Positions 8,249 to 15,690 of a stretch of DNA of 64,000 nucleotides are shown here, piece after piece. The position numbers were made by a program, and so were the translations under genes. Source of the stretch: Pseudarthrobacter sp. AL07 (GTDB lineage: Bacteria; Actinomycetota; Actinomycetes; Actinomycetales; Micrococcaceae). Location: the NCBI RefSeq assembly GCF_029960665.1, contig NZ_JASBRB010000001.1:62001-126000 (forward strand), read 5' to 3'. A model generated the notes under the pieces. That model saw only the letters and a list, made by a program, of their open reading frames with translations. It was not told where the DNA came from and did no database searches. Position 1 is the stretch's first letter. Each line of letters opens with the position of its first letter.

Positions 8249-9223
8249 ATGTCAAACATTTTTGGTGCTCCCAAGGCCGGTGGCCCCAGTGGGCCCGACG
8301 ACGCCCGGACGGTGCCTACCGGCGACACCGTGGGCTCGTACACTTCCTACTTGGATGCCCAGAAGGCGGTGGACTACCTCGCCGACCAGCAGTTCCCGGT
8401 CCACATGGTTTCGATCGTGGGCAACGAACTGAAGATGGTTGAGCGGGTGACCGGCCGCCTCAGCTACCCGCGGGTGGCTCTCTCCGGGGCGCTCAGCGGT
8501 ATGTGGTTCGGCCTTTTCGTTGGCGTCATGCTTTCTTTCTTCGCACCATCGCCCGGCTACTTCTCGATCCTGGCGTCTGTGCTGATGGGCGCTGCCTTCT
8601 TTATGCTGTTCGGGATTGTCACGTATGCCATGCAGCGCGGAAAGCGGGACTTCACCTCCACCAGCCAGGTGGTGGCCACTAACTACGACGTTGTGGTGTC
8701 GGCGGAAGCCGCCCATGATGCGCGCCGGCTGCTCCAGCAACTGCCCATGAACCGTTCGGACGCTGCAGCGGCCCCCTACAATCCGCAGGGCTACCAGAGC
8801 CAGCAGTCCGGCGAAACGGGCCAGCAGTACGGCCAAACGGGCCAGCAGCCCGGTGAGCAGGACCAGCCGGGCAGTCAGCCAGGCCCGGCACCCGCGCGCC
8901 CTGCCAGCTGGAATGACCCCTACGGACAGCAGGGTGCTGGTACCCCAGGCCAGGGGACAATCCAAGATGTAGGCCACGCCGCCGGCCCAGAGCAGGGCGC
9001 GCAGCCGGAGGCAGCGGCCCAGCCGGCGAAGGCTCCCGCGGCCGCCGTCCGCTACCCGGACCTCCCTGACGGCCGGCCCCAGTACGGAGTCCGTGTCACA
9101 GACCAGGCCACTACCGGCCAGCCTGGCTCAGAACAGCACGGCACAGGCCAGCGGACCACAGAACAGGCCCAGACGCAGTCCCGGCCCGACACCACCAAGG
9201 ACTCCGGCGAATCCACGCACTAG
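8249..9223 (+). CDS. general-stress-protein-like membrane protein with Gln/Pro-rich tail
   Basis: A 324-residue protein from the ATG at 8249. An ATG at 8225 would add eight unlikely residues (MLMGKNGC), and neither start has a good Shine-Dalgarno sequence. Residues 20-60 resemble the YflT/GSP17M domain (SYTSYLDAQKAVDYLADQQF). Two membrane helices follow at about 80-125. The C-terminal 150 residues are low complexity, rich in Gln, Gly, Pro and Ala with repeated GQQ units. Actinobacterial homologues are annotated general stress protein without experimental function. It is divergent from the MgtE-like gene. Confidence 0.8.
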   Translation: MSNIFGAPKAGGPSGPDDARTVPTGDTVGSYTSYLDAQKAVDYLADQQFPVHMVSIVGNELKMVERVTGRLSYPRVALSGALSGMWFGLFVGVMLSFFAPSPGYFSILASVLMGAAFFMLFGIVTYAMQRGKRDFTSTSQVVATNYDVVVSAEAAHDARRLLQQLPMNRSDAAAAPYNPQGYQSQQSGETGQQYGQTGQQPGEQDQPGSQPGPAPARPASWNDPYGQQGAGTPGQGTIQDVGHAAGPEQGAQPEAAAQPAKAPAAAVRYPDLPDGRPQYGVRVTDQATTGQPGSEQHGTGQRTTEQAQTQSRPDTTKDSGESTH

Positions 9224-9280
9224 GAGCGCCCCGGAGGCCCGGTTATATACATGGCCCCAGGAGCGCTGCCGGCAGTAAGC

Positions 9281-9328
9281 AAACAACTCCGGCGGGTGCA
9301 GCCACTGCTGCACCCGCCGGAGTTGTTT
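9281..9328. terminator. bidirectional terminator hairpin
   Basis: A perfect 21-base-pair stem (arms 9281-9301 and 9308-9328) with a six-base loop CCACTG. A T-rich stretch follows on the + strand (GTTTGTTTAG). It can end the general-stress gene and the remnant ABC transcript on the opposite strand. Confidence 0.9.
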
Positions 9329-9339
9329 GTTTAGCTGTC

Positions 9340-9771
9340 CTACTTGACGCTGCCAGCTGTCAGTCCACCAATGAGGTACTTCTGGAACATGAAGTACAGC
9401 ACCACGACAGGGACGGCACAAACCAGCGAGGCCGCCATCAGCTGCGAGTACACGGGGATTGCGCCACCCTCGACCGCGGACGCGAAGACCTGCAGCGGTG
9501 AAGGGTTGGAGGTCTCGCCCGGGGGACGAGTGGGCATTAGGGCGTACTTGTACTTGCCTTTGACGGCTGAGGCGTCCAGTGCGGGGATGGACAGCGGCGA
9601 CGCCATGGGGAAGTAGGCTGCCTTGCCGGCCGCGAAGGCGGCCAGGGCCTTCGGATTTGCCCACCAAACAGAGGACGGGTCCAATCACCTTGTCCTTGGT
9701 CACCCGGCCGAAGTACGTCTCGTAGGCTTCTTGGCGATGGGGTCATCGAGACGAGTAATCATCAACGCCAA
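9340..9771 (-). pseudogene. chimeric remnant of a sugar ABC operon (binding protein fragment joined to permease C-terminus)
   Basis: Read on the minus strand, pieces of a CUT1-type sugar-binding protein appear first. DDPIAKK is followed in another frame by AYETYFGRVTKDKVIGP, and in a third by SSVWWANPKALAAFAAGKAA and the tail SALDASAVKGKY-like region through ALMPTRPPGET. Without a stop the reading passes into the last helix and tail of a MalG/LacG-type permease (VPVVVLYFMFQKYLIGGLTAGSVK region, final residues before the stop at 9340). Such an order needs loss of the end of the binding-protein gene, the first permease and most of the second. At least two further frameshifts break the upstream part. 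It is therefore a decayed, internally deleted transporter operon, not a gene. Confidence 0.75.
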
Positions 9772-9772
9772 C

Positions 9773-9794
9773 TTTTGGCAAGCGATTGCCAAAA
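9773..9794 (-). promoter_or_regulatory. LacI-family operator-like palindrome
   Basis: TTTTGGCAA, then four bases, then TTGCCAAAA: a perfect 9-base inverted repeat. On the minus strand the centre reads TCGC, giving the central CG expected of LacI/GalR-family operators. It lies immediately upstream of the sugar-ABC remnant on the strand that would transcribe it. No LacI-type regulator gene is in the window, so this is an orphaned site. Confidence 0.6.
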
Positions 9795-9827
9795 ACTGTT
9801 ATGAGAGTTTCACCGAGGGATATGACT

Positions 9828-9859
9828 GTCCAGCGCATCCGTGCGGAGATGCGCTGGAC
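9828..9859. terminator. hairpin after the aminopeptidase gene
   Basis: A perfect 12-base-pair stem (GTCCAGCGCATC / GATGCGCTGGAC) with an eight-base loop, placed just past the stop codon of the minus-strand aminopeptidase gene at 9869. No U-tract follows, so it may terminate weakly or stabilise the transcript end. Confidence 0.5.
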
Positions 9860-9868
9860 GTACGTTCT

Positions 9869-11467
9869 CTAGCCGTTATCGCCGGTTGGCAACCCGCCGT
9901 CCAGCTCCTGGTAGATGCCTGCCATCCAGGACTGGATGTCATCGGCCTTGCGGGGCAGCGCGGCGCTGAGGTTCACCGGACCATCGGCGGTCATCAGGAT
10001 GTCGTCCTCGATCCGCACTCCGATGCCGCGGTACTCAGCGGGGATGGCCAGGTCCTCGTTCTTGAAATACAGGCCCGGTTCGATAGTGAAGACCATGCCC
10101 GGCGTAAGGATGCCGTCCAGGTACAGCTCCCGCTTTGCCTGGGCACAGTCGTGGACATCCAAGCCTAGGTGGTGACTGGTGCCATGGGGCATCCAACGTC
10201 TGTGCTGCTGGCCTTCGGGGCTGACGGCTTCCTCGACGCTCACTGGGAGCAGCCCCCACTCGGCGAGGCGTTCCGCCAATACTGTGGTGGCGGCGGTGTG
10301 GATGTCGCGGAACCTCGCACCCGGCCGGGCACCGGCGAATCCGGCGTCGGCAGCATCCAGGACTGCCTCGTAGACCTTGCGCTGGACTGCGGTGAACGTG
10401 CCGTTAGCCGGCAGCGTCCGGGTGACGTCGGCGGTGTAGAGCGAGTCCGCTTCAACGCCGGCGTCCAGCAGCAGCAGTTCGCCGGCGTTGATCCGGCCGG
10501 TGTTCCGCGTCCAGTGCAGGACGGTGGCATTGTTGCCGGCGGCTGCGATGGTGTCGTAGCCGAGTTCGTTGCCTACCTCGCGGGCACGGGCAAAGAACGC
10601 GCCTTCGACAACGCGCTCGCCGCGGGCATGGGTCAGGGCGCGGGGCAGGGCCTTGACCACTTCCACGAAACCCTCAACAGTCGCAGCTACCGCAGTCATC
10701 ATCTGTTCGATTTCCCACTCGTCCTTGATGAGGCGGAGTTCGGACAGCGCTTCGGAAAGCTTTTCATCGAGTGCATCCAGGACAGCGAGGTCCAGGTTGT
10801 CGGGGTCCTTGGCGGTGTTGTACCGGACAGTATCCACCAGGGCGTCGATGTTCTCGTCCACCTTGCGGACCAACCGGATGGAGATGCCGCCGATTTCCGG
10901 CGCGCCCACGTTCTTGGTGATCGCGGATTCAAGTCCATCGATGTGGGCCGTGGCCAGGCCCAGGCGCGCTTCGAACTCGGCGAGGGTGGGCCGTGCACCG
11001 ATCCAGAACTCGCCGGAACGGGAGTCAGCGTAGAACTGTTCTGTATCCCGGCCGGCCAGCGGACGGAAGTACAGTGTGGCACGGTGGTGACTGCCGCCGT
11101 CGCCCTTTCCTTCTCCGGCAGGCTCCAGAATGAGGACAGCGTCCGGCTCGTGGTCCAGACCCAGACCGGTGAGATGCGCAAAGCCGGAATGAGGACGGAA
11201 CCTGTAGTCGCAGTCGTTGGAGCGGACCTTCAGCGGACCGGCCGGGATGACCAGGCGTTCGCCTTTGAACTTCTCCGAAATGGCCTTACGCCGGGCCGCG
11301 GCGTAGTGGGCCACGGCGTCGAGCGCCGGAAGTTGTTGCTCGGAAGGCGCCCAATTGCTGGCCATAAAGGCCTTGAATGCAGCGGAACTGGGCCGCTGAG
11401 AGCGGTTGTTGACGCGCTCATCGAGGGGCTGGGAAGCAGAGTTCAGGGTATTTTCGGCATCGTTCAC
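9869..11467 (-). CDS. pepP: aminopeptidase P family protein (Xaa-Pro aminopeptidase)
   Basis: A 532-residue enzyme of the pita-bread metallopeptidase fold. The N-terminal creatinase-like domain spans about residues 40-210. The C-terminal catalytic domain shows the metal ligands in order: LLLDAGVEAD and TADVTRTLP (two Asp), HGTSHHLGLDVHD (His), FTIEPGLYF (Glu) and VRIEDD (Glu). It removes an N-terminal residue ahead of proline in peptides. The GTG start is chosen because the remainder matches the usual length. A 30-residue extension before the creatinase-like domain is common in actinobacterial forms. It is divergent from the PHP gene. Confidence 0.92.
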   Translation of the reverse strand: MNDAENTLNSASQPLDERVNNRSQRPSSAAFKAFMASNWAPSEQQLPALDAVAHYAAARRKAISEKFKGERLVIPAGPLKVRSNDCDYRFRPHSGFAHLTGLGLDHEPDAVLILEPAGEGKGDGGSHHRATLYFRPLAGRDTEQFYADSRSGEFWIGARPTLAEFEARLGLATAHIDGLESAITKNVGAPEIGGISIRLVRKVDENIDALVDTVRYNTAKDPDNLDLAVLDALDEKLSEALSELRLIKDEWEIEQMMTAVAATVEGFVEVVKALPRALTHARGERVVEGAFFARAREVGNELGYDTIAAAGNNATVLHWTRNTGRINAGELLLLDAGVEADSLYTADVTRTLPANGTFTAVQRKVYEAVLDAADAGFAGARPGARFRDIHTAATTVLAERLAEWGLLPVSVEEAVSPEGQQHRRWMPHGTSHHLGLDVHDCAQAKRELYLDGILTPGMVFTIEPGLYFKNEDLAIPAEYRGIGVRIEDDILMTADGPVNLSAALPRKADDIQSWMAGIYQELDGGLPTGDNG

Positions 11468-11538
11468 GGCACCATCGTCTCACCAGCACCGAGACCAGGG
11501 CCAATACCCGCGCCGGCGCGGTCAACTAGGCTGGGCAG

Positions 11539-12393
11539 GTGAGGATTGACCTGCATGCCCACTCGAATGTTTCGGACGGCACCGAACCCCCCGCCCAAGT
11601 GATGGCTTCGGCTGCCCGGGCGGGCCTGGACGTGGTGGCACTGACCGATCACGACTCCACCGATGGCTGGGCTGAAGCGTCCATCGCCGCACGGGAAAAC
11701 GGGATGGCAATGGTTCCCGGCATGGAGGTTTCCTGCCGGACCGGGCAGGGCATCAGTGTGCATCTGTTGAGTTATCTGCACGATCCTGCCCATCCGGGGC
11801 TGCTTGAAGAGATCACCAAGGCCAAGGACGCGCGCCTCACCAGGGCGGAACGTATGGTGACCTTGCTGGCCGAAGACTACCCGCTGACGTGGGACGACGT
11901 TATCCACCATGTGGCTCCCGGGGCCACCCTGGGGCGGCCGCACATCGCTGATGCCTTGGTGGCGGCCGGTGTGGTTTCGGACCGCTCGGAGGCGTTCACG
12001 TCCATCCTGACGTCCCATTCGCGCTACTTTGTCCAGCACTACGCACCGGACCCCGCCACCGCCGTCGAACTTGTCCGTGCCGCTGGCGGCGTTCCCGTGT
12101 TCGCGCACCCGGTGGCGTCCGGCCGGGGCAGGGTCGTGGGGGAGGGAACGTATCGCGACATGATCGACGCCGGCCTGGCGGGCCTGGAGATCGACCACCG
12201 GGACAACCCGGAGGAGGGGCGGCAATTCCTCAGGAGCCTTGCAGCCAAGCACGGACTGCTGATCACGGGTTCCTCGGATTACCACGGGACCGGAAAACCC
12301 AATCTTTTCGGGGAGAATCTCACTGCGCCGGAGGTACTCGCAAGGATAGAGGAATTGGGTACGGGAACCGCCGTTGTGCGCGCGGATCTGTAG
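11539..12393 (+). CDS. PHP-domain phosphoesterase
   Basis: A 284-residue protein with the PHP metal motif DLHAHSNVSDGT at residues 3-14, DHDS at about 39, GMEVSC near 63, VFAHP near 186 and SDYHG near 247, which together make a trinuclear metal site. The closest characterised type is YciV / RNase AM, which hydrolyses 3',5'-nucleoside bisphosphates and trims RNA 5' ends. An alternative is a more general phosphoesterase. It starts at GTG. It is the last gene before the mobile island that begins at about 12.4 kb. Confidence 0.88.
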   Translation: MRIDLHAHSNVSDGTEPPAQVMASAARAGLDVVALTDHDSTDGWAEASIAARENGMAMVPGMEVSCRTGQGISVHLLSYLHDPAHPGLLEEITKAKDARLTRAERMVTLLAEDYPLTWDDVIHHVAPGATLGRPHIADALVAAGVVSDRSEAFTSILTSHSRYFVQHYAPDPATAVELVRAAGGVPVFAHPVASGRGRVVGEGTYRDMIDAGLAGLEIDHRDNPEEGRQFLRSLAAKHGLLITGSSDYHGTGKPNLFGENLTAPEVLARIEELGTGTAVVRADL

Positions 12394-12407
12394 CTAAGGA
12401 GTGCGCA

Positions 12408-12434
12408 TTGACTATTAGTCAACGCTGAGTACTC
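12408..12434. repeat. short palindromes at the left edge of the island
   Basis: TTGACT-ATT-AGTCAA (12408-12422) is a six-base inverted repeat, followed at once by the self-complementary GAGTACTC (12427-12434). They lie 15 bases after the PHP stop and about 70 bases before the integrase fragment. They could mark a recombination or insertion boundary. No second copy was found at the right side of the island. Confidence 0.3.
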
Positions 12435-12500
12435 TAGCGCTTACTGGGGAGCGGCGAAGGCCCATTGCGTGTCTCGTCGTAAGCAGTGCCCAACGAGTGA

Positions 12501-12806
12501 CGGAAGGTTTCCATCGGTGATTGCGGCCGCTCCTACGACACGCGCTGCATCCACGGGCACAGCTGCCTGCGCTGCCCGCCGCTGCGGCCCGATCCCACAG
12601 CCAGACCCCGCCTGGCACAGATCCGCGATGACCTCATCGAGCGCATCGCCGAAGCCGAGTCCCACCGCTGGCTCGGAGAAGCCGAAGGCCTCAAAGTCAG
12701 CCTCGCAGGGGCCCCCGCCAAACTTGCCGACATGGACCAAATAACCGCGCGCCGAAACACGACCCAACTCGGCATGCCCACCTTCACTCAAGCCACCGGC
12801 CCGTGA
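12501..12806 (+). pseudogene. C-terminal fragment of a site-specific integrase-type protein
   Basis: The frame ending at TGA 12804-12806 reads a cysteine-rich motif (CGRSYDTRCIHGHSCLRC) then PLRPDPTARPRLAQIRDDLI, followed by a coiled-coil-like helix through SLAGAPAKLADMDQITARR. This resembles the C-terminal tail seen in many actinobacterial phage-type integrases and integrase-like IS proteins. A stop codon at 12498-12500 cuts the frame, and no catalytic domain precedes it, so only about 100 residues survive. The family is inferred from memory of the tail signature and has moderate certainty. Confidence 0.55.
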
Positions 12807-12965
12807 TCCATTCCATCCCGGAGAGCAGGGACCTTTGACTTCCTCGTACGAGCCTGCGGACAACAACGCCAACGCCATCACCCGATCCACCACATCCTGC
12901 GGAGACACCCGCGTCAAAACGCTGATCGAGACATGATGACTCAACCGCTCACGACCCTCGTGTGT
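12796..12965 (-). pseudogene. IS4-family transposase N-terminal remnant (left copy)
   Basis: On the minus strand this reads SVLTRVSPQDVVDRVMALAL then LSAGSYEEV, the start of IS4-type DDE transposases. It carries an internal deletion. Compared with the right-hand remnant, 68 bases between two GTGAT direct repeats are missing. The stretch 12796-12881 matches 16663-16748 in inverted orientation with only three mismatches in 86 bases. It ends abruptly at the integrase fragment, so no catalytic part remains. Confidence 0.75.
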
Positions 12966-13111
12966 CACCCACATACTACGCATCAAGCCGAAAGATCAAC
13001 CATTTATTCATAGTAACTGAAGATGAATTGATAGCGTTTTGATACTTTTTCTTTCACAAATTGATTCCTATGATTAAGCCCACTAACAACGATGTTAATC
13101 AAGGAGTACAA
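12966..13111. other. AT-rich intergenic stretch before ridA remnant
   Basis: About 146 bases, markedly AT-rich for this genome (around 13015-13080, e.g. GATAGCGTTTTGATACTTTT). It probably contains the promoter of the imported ridA-ABC operon. AAGGAG at 13101-13106 is a good Shine-Dalgarno sequence for the GTG at 13112. No gene is recognised here. Confidence 0.5.
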
Positions 13112-13535
13112 GTGATTCGAGCCAGTCCTCCCGCCGAACCTCCGAGGCAACCACGATTTGTGTCGAGCGCCCGTATGGGGCCGCGAGACTCTATGGTGGC
13201 CTCGTCTTTCCCTGCGGGCAGATTCCGACCCGTGCCGACGGCTCCGCGCCGAGCGAGATTACTGACCAAGTAACGGTCGTGATCGACCATCTTGAGCGGA
13301 CACTTCTTGCAGCCGGTTCGAACCTTGCAGCGTTCTGTAACTCACGGTGTACCTGGCTGATTTCACGGATTTCGACGCCTACAACCTGGCGTATCTCAAA
13401 CGTTTCTCCGGATACCCGCTAGCGCCCCGAACGACCGTGCAAGTGGCGGGATTTCGTGGAGACAAACGAATTGAAATCAGCGCGATTGCGGCGCACGGTG
13501 CCGCGAGTTCTTCCAATGAAGGAAAACAGTCATGA
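13112..13535 (+). pseudogene. ridA: RidA-family (YjgF/L-PSP) gene broken by frameshift
   Basis: Two frames together give a RidA protein. One frame reads ERPYGAARLYGGLVFPCGQI then PTRADGSAP and on to HLERTLLAAGSNLAAFC. A one-base deletion near 13337-13341 (TGTAA-CTC where TGTAAACTC is expected) moves the rest to another frame, LTVYLADFTDFDAYN through FSGYPLAPRTTVQVAGFRG and VEIEAIA-like RIEISAIAAHG. The first frame has no start codon after its last stop, so reaching the GTG at 13112 needs one more frame change. RidA enzymes hydrolyse reactive enamine/imine intermediates from amino-acid breakdown. The stop overlaps the ABC ATPase start by four bases (ATGA), so it heads that operon. Confidence 0.7.
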
Positions 13536-14323
13536 ATCATCCTGTGAACAATACTGAAGAGTCTGCGCCAATGTTTCTGCGAGCCAGCGGAATCACCAAG
13601 AAATACAAGGAACACCGAGCAGTGGACAATGTCACGCTCGAAATCGATCAAGGTGAAGTAGTTTCGATCATCGGCCCGAGTGGAGCGGGGAAGAGCACCT
13701 TTCTGAGATGCATCAACTTCCTTGAAATGCCGACCGAGGGCACGGTGTCGATCGGCAAGGAATCTGTTGCGGTCCGGACCGACTCTCGACTGCCTTCGAG
13801 GGCAGAGCTCGCCGCGATTCGTCGAAGCGTAGGCATGGTGTTCCAGTCGTTTAATTTGTTTCCTCACCTCACTGCGCTGCGGAACATCTCACTTGCACAG
13901 GAGCGCGTGCTGGGACGCTCCGGCGAAGAGGCCGACGAGAAGTCCTATCAGCTTCTGAAGCGTGTCGGGCTCGATAAAAAAGCGACGGCCTATCCCGGTC
14001 AATGCTCCGGCGGGCAGCAGCAACGCATCGCCATTGCGCGAGCCCTCGCACTCGACCCTCTGGTCATGTTGTTCGACGAACCAACTTCCGCCCTTGACCC
14101 TGAGGTGGGTGCAGAAGTTCTGGCGGTAATGCGTGAACTCGCCGATGAAGGAATGACCGCGATCGTGGTCACCCACGAAATGTCCTTTGCGCGGGACGTC
14201 TCCGACCGCATGGTGGTCATGGTCGACGGCTCGGTGGTTGAGGAAGGGGATCCGCACGCTATTATGAGTGCGCCGTCCCATGAACGCACCCGCCAGTTCC
14301 TCAGCGCAGTTGTGGGGCGTTGA
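13532..14323 (+). CDS. polar amino-acid ABC transporter, ATP-binding protein
   Basis: A 263-residue ATPase of the GlnQ/HisP class. Walker A GPSGAGKST is at residues 48-56, the Q-loop FQSFNLFPHLT follows, then a signature CSGGQQQR (Cys replaces the usual Leu), Walker B VMLFDEPTSALD and the H-loop VVTHEM. It powers import by the two permeases encoded next, each overlapping the previous gene. The ATG overlaps the ridA stop. Codon usage is less GC-extreme than in the flanking chromosome, consistent with transfer. Confidence 0.92.
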   Translation: MNHPVNNTEESAPMFLRASGITKKYKEHRAVDNVTLEIDQGEVVSIIGPSGAGKSTFLRCINFLEMPTEGTVSIGKESVAVRTDSRLPSRAELAAIRRSVGMVFQSFNLFPHLTALRNISLAQERVLGRSGEEADEKSYQLLKRVGLDKKATAYPGQCSGGQQQRIAIARALALDPLVMLFDEPTSALDPEVGAEVLAVMRELADEGMTAIVVTHEMSFARDVSDRMVVMVDGSVVEEGDPHAIMSAPSHERTRQFLSAVVGR

Positions 14324-14967
14324 TGTTAGGAGTCGTCGGGTACATCGCGCTCGGAATCGGTGCCACGCTGTTGATCACGGCATCAGCTTTCACCATCGGC
14401 GGGATTCTCGCCATACCGCTTGCTCTCGCGCAGCGATCGCGATTCGCTATTCTCCGGCTTCTTGTGCGAGGAGTGGTCAACCTGGTGCGCGCGGTGCCAC
14501 CGCTCGTGTGGCTCTTTCTCGTGTTCTTCGGCTTCGCCGAACTGGGGTTGCGGATGTCTCCGCTGATGGCGGCGATCGCCACTTTTAGTTTCATCGCCAT
14601 GAGTTACTTCGCGGAGATCTATCGGGCCGGGCTGGCCGCCCTCAGTCGGGGCCAAGAAGAGGCCAGCGCGGCACTCGGGCTGAGCACCGTCGACAGCTAC
14701 CGCTTCATTGTGGTTCCCCAGGTGTTTCGGGTTGTCGGCCCGATGATGGCCAGCTACGGAATTGGTCTTCTGAAAGATTCAGCTCTGGCATCCACCATCG
14801 GCGTCGTGGAACTCACGTTCCGTGCCGCCTCCCAGGCGCAACAGACAGGTCAGGGGCTAACTATTTTCGCCATCGTCGGGATCATCTACTTGCTCTTAAG
14901 CCTTCCCCTCGCCATTGTGTCCCGGCAGGTCGATAGCCGGCTGCGCGCAAGGTTCTCAGTCGCATGA
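14323..14967 (+). CDS. polar amino-acid ABC transporter, permease 1
   Basis: A 214-residue HisM/GlnP-type permease with about five membrane helices. The cytoplasmic coupling loop SRGQEEASAALGLSTVDSYR at about residues 107-126 carries the EAA motif. The ATG at 14323 overlaps the ATPase stop (TGATG); a TTG one codon earlier is also possible. It pairs with the next permease to form the membrane channel. Confidence 0.9.
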   Translation: MLGVVGYIALGIGATLLITASAFTIGGILAIPLALAQRSRFAILRLLVRGVVNLVRAVPPLVWLFLVFFGFAELGLRMSPLMAAIATFSFIAMSYFAEIYRAGLAALSRGQEEASAALGLSTVDSYRFIVVPQVFRVVGPMMASYGIGLLKDSALASTIGVVELTFRAASQAQQTGQGLTIFAIVGIIYLLLSLPLAIVSRQVDSRLRARFSVA

Positions 14968-15620
14968 TCGAGAACTTGCTGTCATGGACACAGTACTTGC
15001 CGGCCCTCTCCAAGGGTGTCGGTGTCGCTCTCTCCATGACCGGGATCGTGATCGTTCTCGGATACCTTTTGGGACTCATACTCGCCTATGCGAGCGTGAG
15101 CAAGCTCCAGGTGATTAAGATCGTCGCACTCGTCATCGTCGAGGTCGGACGCGGAGTTCCTCTGCTCGTGCTGCTCTACATCGTTTACCAGGGCCTGCCT
15201 CAATTGCAGCTGACTCCGACAGCATTCGCGTCGGCGGTGATCGCGTTCACCTGGTCGGCGGGCGCCTACTCTGCAGAGGTCATCCGAACCAGCATTGATG
15301 CGGTGCCCAATGGTCAGAGCGAAGCCGCGATCGCGGTCGGCATGAACCGTCTCGATTCGTTCCGATTCATCATCGCGCCGCAGGCAATCCGCGTGGGAAT
15401 TCCGCCACTGATGAATATCGCAATCCAGTTCTTCCAGTTCACGTCACTGGCCTATGTCATCACGGTTCCCGAAATTATGCAGGCAGCCTATTTTCAGGCA
15501 ACCGTCACTTTCGACTACTTCTCCGTGTTCCTCGCCGCCGCGTTCCTCTACGCAGTGATCACGATCCCCGCGACAATGCTCGTCTCGCGATTGGAGCGTC
15601 ACCTAGCCAAACATCTGTAG
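14964..15620 (+). CDS. polar amino-acid ABC transporter, permease 2
   Basis: A 218-residue permease of the same family with about five membrane helices and the EAA loop PNGQSEAAIAVGMNRLDSFR near residues 113-132. It overlaps permease 1 by four bases (ATGA). The presence of two different permeases, one ATPase and one binding protein is the usual make-up of a PAAT-family importer. Confidence 0.9.
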   Translation: MIENLLSWTQYLPALSKGVGVALSMTGIVIVLGYLLGLILAYASVSKLQVIKIVALVIVEVGRGVPLLVLLYIVYQGLPQLQLTPTAFASAVIAFTWSAGAYSAEVIRTSIDAVPNGQSEAAIAVGMNRLDSFRFIIAPQAIRVGIPPLMNIAIQFFQFTSLAYVITVPEIMQAAYFQATVTFDYFSVFLAAAFLYAVITIPATMLVSRLERHLAKHL

Positions 15621-15690
15621 CACGCGAACCCGTCAACTCCAGAAATCAAATTTCTTGCCCAGCCACAATTCAGAAAGCGATGAAACTTCA

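Noticed and set aside
9128..9703. Minus-strand ORF of 191 codons across the terminator and general-stress gene
   Set aside because: It runs through a 21-bp terminator hairpin and antisense to the Gln-rich tail; only its first few residues (TKDKVIGP) belong to the ABC remnant.
10169..11542. Plus-strand ORF of 457 codons over the aminopeptidase
   Set aside because: Antisense to a well-supported metallopeptidase whose metal ligands are all on the other strand.
12441..12986. Minus-strand ORF of 181 codons at the island edge
   Set aside because: Only its first part (12796-12965) resembles transposase; the rest is antisense to the integrase tail, so the ORF is a chance fusion and not a gene.
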